Positions 34,644-41,455 of a stretch of 41,455 bases of DNA are shown in pieces (the first letter of the stretch is position 1; each line of letters opens with the position of its first letter). The notes under the pieces are model-generated. The model made no database searches and had not been told where the DNA came from. It was given only the letters and a program-made list of their open reading frames with translations. A program made the position numbers and the translations under genes. The stretch is from Bifidobacterium breve. Lineage in GTDB: Bacteria; Actinomycetota; Thermoleophilia; Gaiellales; F1-60-MAGs149. The stretch is from the NCBI GenBank assembly GCA_945861955.1, contig CAMAWJ010000003.1, positions 1 to 41,455 on the forward strand, in the 5' to 3' direction.

Positions 34644-35827
34644 CCACCTTCACGGTTCTCGTCGTGCTGACGACCGTCGCAAGCCTGATCTACAACGCGA
34701 TCCCGAGCCAAGTCACCTGGCTGCGACGCGGGCTGATTCTGCTCGTCTCAGCGACGGTCATTTACACGTTCAACCCCCGCACGCTCGCAATTGCCATTCT
34801 GATCACGGTTTTTGCCTTCGGTGTCTACATCCTCGCGCGCCGATTTCCTTCGCTCTCATGGATCCCTTGGCTGGTGATGGCCCCACTCGTACTGAACGCC
34901 ATCAGCGAGGTCGCCTTCGACCGTAACTGGGGCGATCTGCTGCCCTTCCCAACTGGATCTCCCGTCAGCCCGATGATCACGCAACTGGCCACGCTCGGGC
35001 TCTCGTTCTACTCCTTCAAGCTCTACATTTCGATCAAGGAGGGTCTTCATGCCGATCGACTACGCGTGCGCGACATGTTGACGGGAGTGCTCTTCTTTCC
35101 CAGTTTCCCAATTGGGCCGATCGATGGTGCCGCCGCCTTCAACGACGCGGCGATTCGTCGCCCTGCGAACCCTCGTCTATGGCTGCTCGGACTTGCCCGC
35201 ATCGGCATGGGTGGTGCGAAGGTCTACCTCGTCGCCGACTGGCTCACGAACGCACTGCCGGCCGCCCTCGGCTTCCACTCGCTCGAGTTTGTACAGACCC
35301 ATGTCTTTACGAGCCCCGGGCGAGCGCTCACCTTCATGCTGCTGAGTTTTTTGCTTCTCTACCTCAACTTCTCAGGCTTCTCGGACATCGCCATTGGCGC
35401 CGGCATGATGTTCAATCTACGCCTGACCGAGAATTTCCACTACCCGCTCCTGAGCAGCTCGATCCAAAACTTCTGGCAGCGCTGGAACCTCTCACTAGCC
35501 TCGTTTATTACAACGTACCTATTTAAGCCACTGCTGCGCACGACGGGCCGCCCGGTGGTGTCGCTGATCATCGCTTTCACGTTGATCGGACTGTGGCATC
35601 GCGTGTCGCTGGGCTACCTCTTTTGGGGCGTTGCTCACGGCACGGCACTCGGCGTGGCGCTGTGGTGGCGGAAGCGCGGTGGCAGGCCACTGCCGATTCC
35701 CAACAGCGTCCGGCAACTCGGTGGAATCGCACTGACCCTGCTCTTTGTCTCGTTCGTTTCGACGATCGCAAACATGCCGAATTGGCGTCGCACCCAACAG
35801 TTCTTGGAGGCCCTCGTTGGACAGTGA
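34637..35827 (+). CDS. MBOAT-family membrane O-acyltransferase (DltB/AlgI-like)
   Basis: 396 residues from the ATG at 34637 (MLATFTVLVVLTTVASLIYNAIP), about ten or more membrane spans. MBOAT hallmarks: LLYLNFSGFSDIAIGAGMMFNLRLTENFHYPLLSSSIQNFWQRWNLSLASFI and LIGLWHRVSLGYLFWGVAHGTALG, with the conserved His in GLWHR and a second His in AHG. Bacterial members move acyl groups across the membrane for surface polymers such as teichoic acid, alginate or peptidoglycan. The ORF-track start (34484) adds 51 unconserved residues across the tandem repeat. A microprotein gene overlaps its end by 11 bases and an SGNH gene follows. Confidence 0.92.
   Translation: MLATFTVLVVLTTVASLIYNAIPSQVTWLRRGLILLVSATVIYTFNPRTLAIAILITVFAFGVYILARRFPSLSWIPWLVMAPLVLNAISEVAFDRNWGDLLPFPTGSPVSPMITQLATLGLSFYSFKLYISIKEGLHADRLRVRDMLTGVLFFPSFPIGPIDGAAAFNDAAIRRPANPRLWLLGLARIGMGGAKVYLVADWLTNALPAALGFHSLEFVQTHVFTSPGRALTFMLLSFLLLYLNFSGFSDIAIGAGMMFNLRLTENFHYPLLSSSIQNFWQRWNLSLASFITTYLFKPLLRTTGRPVVSLIIAFTLIGLWHRVSLGYLFWGVAHGTALGVALWWRKRGGRPLPIPNSVRQLGGIALTLLFVSFVSTIANMPNWRRTQQFLEALVGQ
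35806..35810 (+). promoter_or_regulatory. Strong Shine-Dalgarno for the microprotein gene
   Basis: GGAGG six bases before a TTG codon at 35817, inside the end of the MBOAT gene. It is the main evidence that the small frame is translated from TTG. Confidence 0.65.
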
Positions 35828-35978
35828 CCACAGCCAGCAGCCGCTTCACGAGCGTGCGTGGGCGTTCGCGCAGGAACACGCATTGTGGATCCAGATAGCG
35901 ATTGGCATCATCGCGTGGCTCGCGATCGCATTGGCCTTCCCACTCACCTCCACAACACCGATCTATGCCAGATACTGA
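35817..35978 (+). CDS. 53-residue single-TM microprotein, DltX-like, ending in PIYARY
   Basis: Start TTG with GGAGG at ideal spacing, overlapping the MBOAT stop by 11 bases; the ORF track lists only a longer 35745 frame. Polar N-terminus (about 1-22, with HERAWAFAQEH), one TM helix (LWIQIAIGIIAWLAIALAFPL), then a short tail TSTTPIYARY-COOH. In dlt operons the ~50-residue DltX has the same size and topology and, from memory, ends FIYNEF. Both share I-Y two residues before a terminal aromatic. I infer it is the third subunit of the acyltransferase; the tail tyrosines are candidate acyl carriers. TM microproteins are easy to over-match, so this needs testing. Confidence 0.65.
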   Translation: MDSDHSQQPLHERAWAFAQEHALWIQIAIGIIAWLAIALAFPLTSTTPIYARY

Positions 35979-35982
35979 GCCT

Positions 35983-37065
35983 ATGCCTACAGACTCTTCG
36001 TCGTCGCACGGACGCTATCGCCTGACGCGCACCAACATCGTCTTTGGTGTCTTCGGGCTGTTCTCTGTGGTGCTCGTGGCACTGCTGCTGTGGTGGTCTG
36101 ACACGGCACCAGCACGCTACGCCGTCATGCCCTGCCAGTACAACGCGATCTTCGAAACTGCTGGTCCAGTCGGTGCCGTCGTGCTCGGCTCGTCGCGTGT
36201 GCAGCACGCTGTCTCGTCCCGCATCCTCTCCGCCGATTTGGCGGCTGCTGGTCGGCCAGACAACGTGATCAATCTCGCGCGGGGTGGTCGGGGACCAGAG
36301 CAGCTCTATCAAATGCTGCTCGACGTCGATCGGCAGCGCGGGCTGCAGGGCCCAATCATCGTCGAGTACTCGCCGCAGGACACGGCCTTTTGGCGCAACA
36401 CGCCGCTGTACTACCAGTACTACCCTGGCTTCGGTGCGAACGCCGAGTTTACGTCACTGACCGAGGATTGGCGTGCAAAACCACGCGAGCCTGCCTACAG
36501 CCGTCTCCGCGATCTATTCGGGTTGCTCGAGTATCGGCTCGATGCAGCGATCGAGAACAGCACCAACGGTAAGGCCAGCCGTAATCGTGTGCTGGCTACC
36601 GCAGGGCGGAACCACGACACTACGGTCTCGTGTTTGACCCGCCAAAAAAAAGGCCAAACTGCAGGACAACGCAATCAGCTTCGCCGTGTCTATGCCAAAA
36701 CAGTTCGCGTCTACGGGACAGACCCCACACCTGGCGACGTCCCGCCGGTGGCGAGCCAACTGCAGCTGATCAATCAGGATGCTCAGAATCACTACCTCGA
36801 TCTGATCATCTCGCTTGCCAAGCGGCGCGGCGTCCCCGTCTACCCCATCGTCGTTCCAGGATTCTTCGAGCCGGCTCCGTCGCCTGAAACGTTCACAGAG
36901 TTCGAAGCACGCTTCGGGATCCCCCTGCTCTATCCGGATTCCCAAGAGCTCGCTGCCTACGGCGACACGACACGATTCTTGGACGCCTTTCACCTCAACC
37001 TGACCGGCAGCGAGGCCTACACCGATTGGCTCGCCAGCATCATCGTGCAGGCACCCACCAGCTAG
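35983..37065 (+). CDS. Membrane-anchored SGNH/DltD-like protein (acyl-transfer partner)
   Basis: About 360 residues. One N-terminal TM (IVFGVFGLFSVVLVALLLWW), then an extracellular SGNH-type domain: VVLGSSRVQHAV (nucleophile Ser loop, DltD/AlgJ-like), INLARGGRGPEQLYQMLLD and the C-terminal FLDAFHLNLTGSEAYTDWL (Asp-x-x-His type DAFH). The start at 35983 lies 4 bases after the microprotein stop; ATG 35965 is possible. An A8 run near 36643-36650 is a slippage-prone spot, but the frame continues intact to the catalytic His. It probably accepts the acyl group from the MBOAT side and passes it to a polymer. Confidence 0.8.
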   Translation: MPTDSSSSHGRYRLTRTNIVFGVFGLFSVVLVALLLWWSDTAPARYAVMPCQYNAIFETAGPVGAVVLGSSRVQHAVSSRILSADLAAAGRPDNVINLARGGRGPEQLYQMLLDVDRQRGLQGPIIVEYSPQDTAFWRNTPLYYQYYPGFGANAEFTSLTEDWRAKPREPAYSRLRDLFGLLEYRLDAAIENSTNGKASRNRVLATAGRNHDTTVSCLTRQKKGQTAGQRNQLRRVYAKTVRVYGTDPTPGDVPPVASQLQLINQDAQNHYLDLIISLAKRRGVPVYPIVVPGFFEPAPSPETFTEFEARFGIPLLYPDSQELAAYGDTTRFLDAFHLNLTGSEAYTDWLASIIVQAPTS

Positions 37066-37137
37066 GCCTACCCGTCAGGCTGGGTCGAACTGGTTCCTTG
37101 TCGAACGCCCAGCGCTGAACGTCAAACAGCGGTAAGG

Positions 37138-38670
37138 CTATGGACAGCCGGTCGCAGTACCGGCCGTGGCAGCCAAGACGGTCGCTGGACTCAAGGTAGG
37201 GAGCGACGCTGGATCCGTCCCGACAGGTACGACGACTTGCACGGTCGCCGCAGGGAGCGTGTCTGCCACTCGGTTGACGACGAGACAGGGCGCCGATGGA
37301 AGCATGTCGAGTGCCAGCAGCGTCCCCAATGGCGCAGTCGCTTTCGGTGCGGTCACTGTCTTCCATGGCACGAACTCGCCCTTCTTGGAGTAGCCGAACC
37401 GATCCTGGTACTTGCGGTAGCGCACTCCTACCCCAGCCGACCAGGTGCCGTTTGGCTTCTTGTAGGTTGGGCGTCCGCGCTTCGTCCGCCAGCCACCATC
37501 GCGCCAGGCCGGCGCCCCCTTCGACCAAGTCCCGTCTGCGCGTTGCATGGTCTTCGTACCGGCTGCATTGACCCACCAGCCACCACCGAGCGCCACAATC
37601 GTCTTGCCTTTTCGCGTCACGCCGACCGAGCGTGCCACGACACCGTTCGTGCCGTAGAGGAAATCCTCTTGAAGGTTCTGGTTCTTGAGGCCGGCCACAG
37701 CCGATTTTGCTGCGCTGGCGGTCTGCTCACCCGCTGGTATCAGGTAGGCCAGGTTGAGGTTGCCAAGCGGACCTGGCGCGAGCGCGACTGGCGGCGGACA
37801 GTCGACGCCCTTCGGAACGAGCGTGAGGTCTCCCTTCGCTGGCAGTTTGAGTGTCTTATCGGGCGGGATCAGCACGTCGATGTGTTTACCGATGATCGCA
37901 CCACCTGTGTCATCCGCCGAGAAGCACCCCTTCGACGGCGTGTCCTTGAGCGCCTCGATGTAGATCGTGGTGCCCTTCGGAATCACCGACCGGTCCGTCG
38001 CAATCGAACGCCACGGCGTCACATTCGTACCAATACCAATGCCAAACGTGTCAGGGTAGCCACGGAAGTTGAGATCGTCGGGCTGCCCGAGAGCGACCGC
38101 TGCACGGTTGCAGACAACCGTGTACGCGGCCGGGTTGGTGGGCGGTGGGTTCTGCCAGGTGCCATCATTGTTGGCGAAGGTGGGTCGTTTGTTGTCGGTG
38201 GTCGTCGGAATCGGCACGCCGGCTGCGTCGATTGCCCACCAGACGCAGCCGCCAGGGCGCGAATAGGGCGAACCGTTGGTAAAGCCACTCGCTGCGGTTC
38301 TCGTCTCGGCACCCTCCTTGTTGACCCAGGGGCCAGCCCCGCTGCGCCAGTGCAACAGCACCCCGTCATCCCCGGTGCCCGTGCCTTGCATCGCGATGCC
38401 CCGCGCGGAGTAAAGAAAGTCTTCCCGGTAGGCGACCTTCAACCCGGGCGCGACCATTTTCTTGGCGGTAAACCAACCCTCGGGCGCAAACCAGTAGTAG
38501 GTGATCCAGTATGAGCCGAGTGCTTGAGGACGTGGCGGCATCGTCTGCGCCTCAGTGCTGTGCGTGCCAATCAGCGAGACGCCGCCGGCAAGCAGACACG
38601 CCGCAACCAGCAGTCGACCCGCGATACCGGCGTTCAATTGCATCGGCTGACGGGTTCGCTTTGGGGCCAC
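37138..38670 (-). CDS. Secreted 3D-domain protein with internal duplication
   Basis: About 510 residues. Start: GTG at 38670 with AAGAGGGG just before gives MAPKRTRQPMQLNAGIAGRLLVAACLLAGG, a signal peptide with a basic n-region; ATG 38706 and ATG 38643 are alternatives. Copy 1 (about 80-275) has SVIPKGTTIYIEALKDTPSKGCFSADDTGGAIIGKHIDVLI, the 3D motif of MltA/RlpA-type double-psi barrels that act on peptidoglycan. Copy 2 (about 330-470) repeats EDFLYGTNGV...WVNAAGT...RPTYKKPNGTW...YQDRFGYSKKGEFVPWKTVTAPKATAPLGTLLALDML but lacks the Asp cluster. Copy 2 may bind without catalysis. Convergent with the SGNH gene. Confidence 0.75.
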   Translation of the reverse strand: MAPKRTRQPMQLNAGIAGRLLVAACLLAGGVSLIGTHSTEAQTMPPRPQALGSYWITYYWFAPEGWFTAKKMVAPGLKVAYREDFLYSARGIAMQGTGTGDDGVLLHWRSGAGPWVNKEGAETRTAASGFTNGSPYSRPGGCVWWAIDAAGVPIPTTTDNKRPTFANNDGTWQNPPPTNPAAYTVVCNRAAVALGQPDDLNFRGYPDTFGIGIGTNVTPWRSIATDRSVIPKGTTIYIEALKDTPSKGCFSADDTGGAIIGKHIDVLIPPDKTLKLPAKGDLTLVPKGVDCPPPVALAPGPLGNLNLAYLIPAGEQTASAAKSAVAGLKNQNLQEDFLYGTNGVVARSVGVTRKGKTIVALGGGWWVNAAGTKTMQRADGTWSKGAPAWRDGGWRTKRGRPTYKKPNGTWSAGVGVRYRKYQDRFGYSKKGEFVPWKTVTAPKATAPLGTLLALDMLPSAPCLVVNRVADTLPAATVQVVVPVGTDPASLPTLSPATVLAATAGTATGCP

Positions 38671-38752
38671 GCACCCCTCTTTTTCGATCCTGCGCACATC
38701 CCTCATAGTGCCCTAGGTTCAGGAAGAGGGGCCCTGCCGTCACACTTTCGTT

Positions 38753-39430
38753 GTGACCCTGCTCGCTGCCATCGCCATTGCTCTCGGCTGCATCATCGCG
38801 GCCGAGCCCCGGTTGCTTGGTCGCCGCTGGCCGCCCACCCTGCTGGCTGCGGGTGCTGGCATCGGGATTGCCTACGTGGTCATCCATCTGCTGCCCGAGA
38901 TTGCGATCGGCGCCGAGATTGTCCAGCGCTCCACCGAAGGCCGGCTCCCCTACGCCGAGCTGCACGCCTATCTGTTGGTTCTGATTGGCATCCTCGGCAC
39001 CTTGTTTCTGCGTGGGCTCCAGAGCGGCCTCCACGGCATGACGCCTCATCCGCGGGTGCGGATTATTCAACCCGCACTCTCGGCGCTGATCGTTGGCTAC
39101 CTCCTCGCGGTGCGCGACGATACCGAGGTCGGCTCGATCCTGCTCTTCACACTCGCCATCGGCCTCCATATCGCGCTCAATGCGCACGGCCTAGCGGTCA
39201 AGCTCAACTCGCCGCAGGGCGGGCTCGTGCTGGCCGGTGCGATCGCGGTTGGATATGCCCTTGGTGTCGGCTGGGAGGCGCCAGAAGTAGTCGTGGCTGG
39301 GCTTGTCGCACTGCTCGCCGGTGGTGTCATGACCCGCACGATCCACGAGGTGCTCGATGAGGAAAGCCACCTCGTCGCGCTGACCGTGGGTGCCACACTC
39401 GAGGCAGCACTGCTGCTCGGTGTGACCTAA
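38753..39430 (+). CDS. Unidentified multi-pass membrane protein
   Basis: 225 residues, about seven spans, GTG start. Polar residues inside spans: IAYVVIHLLPEIAIGAEI, LFTLAIGLHIALNAHGL and a C-terminal TIHEVLDEESHLVALTVGATLEAALLLG. The HLLPE and HxxxNxH patterns recall ZIP-family metal carriers, but the order and the remaining motifs do not give a firm match, so I assign no function. It is divergent from the 3D-domain gene (about 82 bases apart) and shares its last bases with the convergent lipase gene. Confidence 0.75.
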   Translation: MTLLAAIAIALGCIIAAEPRLLGRRWPPTLLAAGAGIGIAYVVIHLLPEIAIGAEIVQRSTEGRLPYAELHAYLLVLIGILGTLFLRGLQSGLHGMTPHPRVRIIQPALSALIVGYLLAVRDDTEVGSILLFTLAIGLHIALNAHGLAVKLNSPQGGLVLAGAIAVGYALGVGWEAPEVVVAGLVALLAGGVMTRTIHEVLDEESHLVALTVGATLEAALLLGVT

Positions 39431-40692
39431 CGGACGAGCAGCATTGCTTCCTGGAGCGTCGCGAAAGGAGCGGCCACAGGCGGCACGCCGCTGCACTGCG
39501 GCGTCGGAGTGGCTCCATCGAAGAGTGCTCGCAGCCACGGGACGATCGTTGGTGCAGCCGTCGTGCCGGCGGCAACATGACCAACCCCACCCAGCCACAG
39601 CATCGTCAGGTTCGACCCGGCCGCACACCACGTCTCTTGAAGTGCGGCATTCGACTCGGGCGGAATCACCGTGTCGGCAGTGCCCTGAGCAATCAGGAGC
39701 GGGAGCGTCGCCGGCAGCGGCTTCGGTGTCTGTTCGGCGGCAGCCTTGGCGATGCGTGGTTCGTTGATGGGGTTGCCATTGAAGTACGGAATCCCAACGG
39801 CGGCGGCGGCGACGCCGAGCAGCAACGGCACTGGCACGCCCTCACCGAGACAGGCATCGGCTACCTCTGCCGTCCAGCGCTGGCCCTCGCTGGTAATCGC
39901 TGCGTCGATGTCGAGAGATGGGTAATTGGCTGTCCAAGACTGAGCAACTTCGGCACCTACTCCCCAACCAACGCCCGTGTTCCATTGCTTGCTGATGATC
40001 ATCGGGAGATCGGCAGCTGGGGCGGCAGCAGCAACGCCAAGCAGCGTACGTTCCGGCATTTCCTGGGCGGCAAGTTGGCCCGTCCAGAGCGCTGAATGCC
40101 CGCCCTGGGAGTGCCCGAAGACAACCCATTCCTGACTCGGGTCGGCTCCAGGAACCTGCTCGAGTGCCCGCACAGAGTTGACGATGTCAAGCGACTCGGC
40201 CTGGCCGATCAAGAACAGGTTGGGTCCGACCGTCCCAATGCCGGCGTAGTCCGTGGCCACGACGACGAAACCAGAGGCAATTGCCTGCGCGTACCACGCA
40301 TTGGGCCCAATCGGGTCGGTCCGACGCGAGGGCGCACAGCCTCGTCCCTGCCCGATCGTGCCGTGCGCATAGGCAAGCACAGGGCGACCCGCTACCGGGG
40401 CGGGAGCGATCGGTACGAAGACCATGGCTCCGGAGACCGTGGCGGTACCGTCTGGTCGCTCGGTGCGGTAGAGGACACGGAACGAGGACGCACCCACGAC
40501 GGGCGCCGTTGCGAGCGTTTCGACGCGGAAGACGGTGCCCGGCTTAGCCGCGTCGACTCCAGCGGGCGTGGCGTAGAAGGCGTCGAGAGCATTCTGCTGA
40601 CGAGAGTCCGCGACACGATGGGCGAGCGTGGACAAGCCGATTGCCAGCGCGATAACACCGATCGCGACGAGGATGATCTTTTTGAGCGACAC
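39427..40692 (-). CDS. Secreted lipase-like alpha/beta hydrolase (LIP family)
   Basis: 421 residues with an N-terminal signal or anchor (KKIILVAIGVIALAIGLSTLA). Fold features: YAHGTIGQGRGCAPS (oxyanion region), WVVFGHSQGGHSALW (nucleophile Ser), IAQGTADTVIP (Asp) and LGGVGHVAAG (His). This matches the secretory lipase family (PF03583-like), which includes triacylglycerol lipases and esterases. The substrate is unknown. It is divergent from ppa and convergent with the membrane protein gene; their stops overlap. Confidence 0.88.
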   Translation of the reverse strand: MSLKKIILVAIGVIALAIGLSTLAHRVADSRQQNALDAFYATPAGVDAAKPGTVFRVETLATAPVVGASSFRVLYRTERPDGTATVSGAMVFVPIAPAPVAGRPVLAYAHGTIGQGRGCAPSRRTDPIGPNAWYAQAIASGFVVVATDYAGIGTVGPNLFLIGQAESLDIVNSVRALEQVPGADPSQEWVVFGHSQGGHSALWTGQLAAQEMPERTLLGVAAAAPAADLPMIISKQWNTGVGWGVGAEVAQSWTANYPSLDIDAAITSEGQRWTAEVADACLGEGVPVPLLLGVAAAAVGIPYFNGNPINEPRIAKAAAEQTPKPLPATLPLLIAQGTADTVIPPESNAALQETWCAAGSNLTMLWLGGVGHVAAGTTAAPTIVPWLRALFDGATPTPQCSGVPPVAAPFATLQEAMLLVR

Positions 40693-40775
40693 ACAACGAG
40701 AGTATCAGCGCCTTCACCATCTCCGCGGCTCCTGCCCGGAACCTGATCACGACGAGATGTGGAACGATCCGTCCT

Positions 40776-41288
40776 GTGAAGCACACTCCGAAGACCCAGC
40801 CTGTCGCGTACATCGAGATCCCGAAAGGGAGCCGCAACAAGTATGAGTTCGACGAGACATACGGCACCGTCGTCTTGGATCGCACGCTGCGCGGCAGCAC
40901 GCACTACCCGACGGATTACGGTTTTTTGCTCGATACGTTGGGCGAGGACGGCGATCCACTCGACGTCCTCGTACTCCTCACCGAGCCGACCTTTCCTGGC
41001 TGTCTGATCCCCTGCGACCCGATCGGCGTGCTGCATATGATCGACGAGGCGGGCGACGATCCAAAACTGCTGATGATCCCGCATGACGATCCGTCGTGGT
41101 CGCACAAAGAGCATGTCGAGGACATCAACCCGGCATTGCTCGAAGAGATCGCGCACTTCTTCTCGGTCTACAAAGACCTCGAGGAGAACAAGAAGGTCGC
41201 GATCGATGGCTGGGAAGACCGCGATGCCGCCGAGGCAATCATCATCGCCGGCCGAGCCCGCTTCGCAGCCGCGCATCCCGAGAACTAG
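40776..41288 (+). CDS. ppa: Inorganic pyrophosphatase (soluble family I)
   Basis: 170 residues. Seen: AYIEIPKGSRNKYEFDE, YPTDYGFLLDTLGEDGDPLDVLVLL (the metal-binding DxDPxDV signature) and DPSWSHKEHVEDINP. It hydrolyses pyrophosphate in the cytoplasm and pulls biosynthetic reactions forward. The start is GTG at 40776, the first codon before MKHTPKTQPVAYIEIP, with only a weak ribosome binding site. An 83-base gap separates it from the divergent lipase gene. Confidence 0.97.
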   Translation: MKHTPKTQPVAYIEIPKGSRNKYEFDETYGTVVLDRTLRGSTHYPTDYGFLLDTLGEDGDPLDVLVLLTEPTFPGCLIPCDPIGVLHMIDEAGDDPKLLMIPHDDPSWSHKEHVEDINPALLEEIAHFFSVYKDLEENKKVAIDGWEDRDAAEAIIIAGRARFAAAHPEN

Positions 41289-41339
41289 CCACCTCGTCGG
41301 CCCGCGTCGCGCCTTAGCGGCGGCTTGTTAGCTCACAGA

Positions 41340-41369
41340 GGACATGACACGTGCGCACGTGTCATGTCC
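41340..41369. repeat. Perfect 30-bp palindrome between convergent genes
   Basis: GGACATGACACGTGC followed directly by GCACGTGTCATGTCC, with no mismatch and no spacer. Between the ppa end and the MFS stop. It shares GGACATnACA...TGTnATGTCCGCC with the pair at 26403-26504, with a different 10-base core. Confidence 0.8.
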
Positions 41370-41374
41370 GCCAG

Positions 41375-41455
41375 CTACGCAGGCTGCTCGTCGAGCCCTT
41401 CCATCGACTCAAGCTCGGCACCCTTCGTCTCTTTGACGAAGCGCCAGACGTAGAA
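41375..41455 (-). CDS. C-terminus of an MFS (sugar-porter-like) transporter, partial
   Basis: The minus strand reads FYVWRFVKETKGAELESMEGLDEQPA and then TAG, with the rest outside the window. RFVKETKG is the cytoplasmic motif that follows the last membrane span of MFS sugar-porter-type carriers (PETKGxxLEE). The exact transporter cannot be told from 26 residues. Confidence 0.65.
   Translation of the reverse strand, partial: FYVWRFVKETKGAELESMEGLDEQPA

Noticed and set aside
36643-36650. A8 run in the SGNH gene as a programmed frameshift or broken gene
   Set aside because: The frame is intact through to the C-terminal catalytic DAFHLN motif; no alternative product is evident.
37066-37137. Terminator between the SGNH gene and the convergent 3D-domain gene
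   Set aside because: Only 5-bp stems could be found (CGCTG/CAGCG); too weak to report.
37237-38514. 425-codon plus-strand ORF opposite the 3D-domain gene
   Set aside because: Cys/Arg/Trp-rich shadow; the minus-strand frame has a signal peptide and a 3D motif.

Overview
The window is a GC-rich, densely coded chromosomal segment with many ATGA/GTGA stop-start overlaps. Gene content points to a high-GC actinomycete-type bacterium: mreC-mreD-mrdA-rodA next to a DUF2344 gene and an RNase E/G, zwf-opcA, and a Tat-type DyP peroxidase. A deep-branching actinobacterial lineage such as Thermoleophilia is my inference, not a demonstrated placement. No phage, IS or CRISPR is visible. Almost everything is ordinary housekeeping, with a cell-envelope accessory stretch near 33-39 kb.

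Layout. (1) 1-2989, plus strand: the end of an ABC exporter (ATPase and permease) and a Tat-exported DyP peroxidase with an Ala/Pro then Lys/Arg tail. (2) 3045-19754, minus strand: about 17 kb of co-oriented genes. Read in transcription order it runs nnr (NAD(P)HX repair), CBS protein, alr, tRNA nucleotidyltransferase, rhodanese, mreC, mreD, mrdA, rodA, a C-terminal fragment of a radical-SAM protein, DUF2344 protein, RNase E/G, rplU, rpmA, obg, nadD, rsfS, tRNA-Ala(GGC). It combines cell-wall elongation, ribosome and RNA maturation, and NAD metabolism. (3) 19949-21324, minus: small and medium subunits of a CO-dehydrogenase/xanthine-oxidase-type molybdenum hydroxylase, with no large subunit in view. 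(4) 21483-26399, plus: zwf-opcA-glk-cupin-fbaB, a sugar-phosphate operon. (5) 26566-31684, plus: membrane-anchored DsbA-like protein, xseA-xseB, a second ABC exporter, and a sulfite-oxidase-fold protein. (6) 31677-33090, minus: ribokinase and a cysteine hydrolase. (7) 33199-37065, plus: a secreted clan-A glycoside hydrolase, then a three-gene acyl-transfer module: an MBOAT protein, a 53-residue single-TM microprotein ending in PIYARY, and an SGNH/DltD-like protein. (8) 37138-41455: a secreted 3D-domain protein with an internal duplication, an unknown membrane protein, a secreted lipase-like hydrolase, inorganic pyrophosphatase, and the tail of an MFS transporter.

The most interesting object is the MBOAT / microprotein / SGNH trio. 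Its middle gene starts at TTG with a strong Shine-Dalgarno and is not listed with that start in the ORF track. Its C-terminus resembles that of DltX from the D-alanylation system, but no dltA or dltC is present. The trio therefore looks like a Dlt-like machine for O-acylating a surface polymer with a different donor.

The second theme is dispersed near-perfect palindromes between genes: 2993-3031, a REPIN-like pair at 19836-19937, an inverted pair at 26403-26504, and 41340-41369. The last two share the GGACATnACA...TGTnATGTCC format. No intergenic stretch exceeds 300 bases; the longest (34369-34636) holds a hairpin, a 13-bp tandem repeat and a possible 39-codon ORF.
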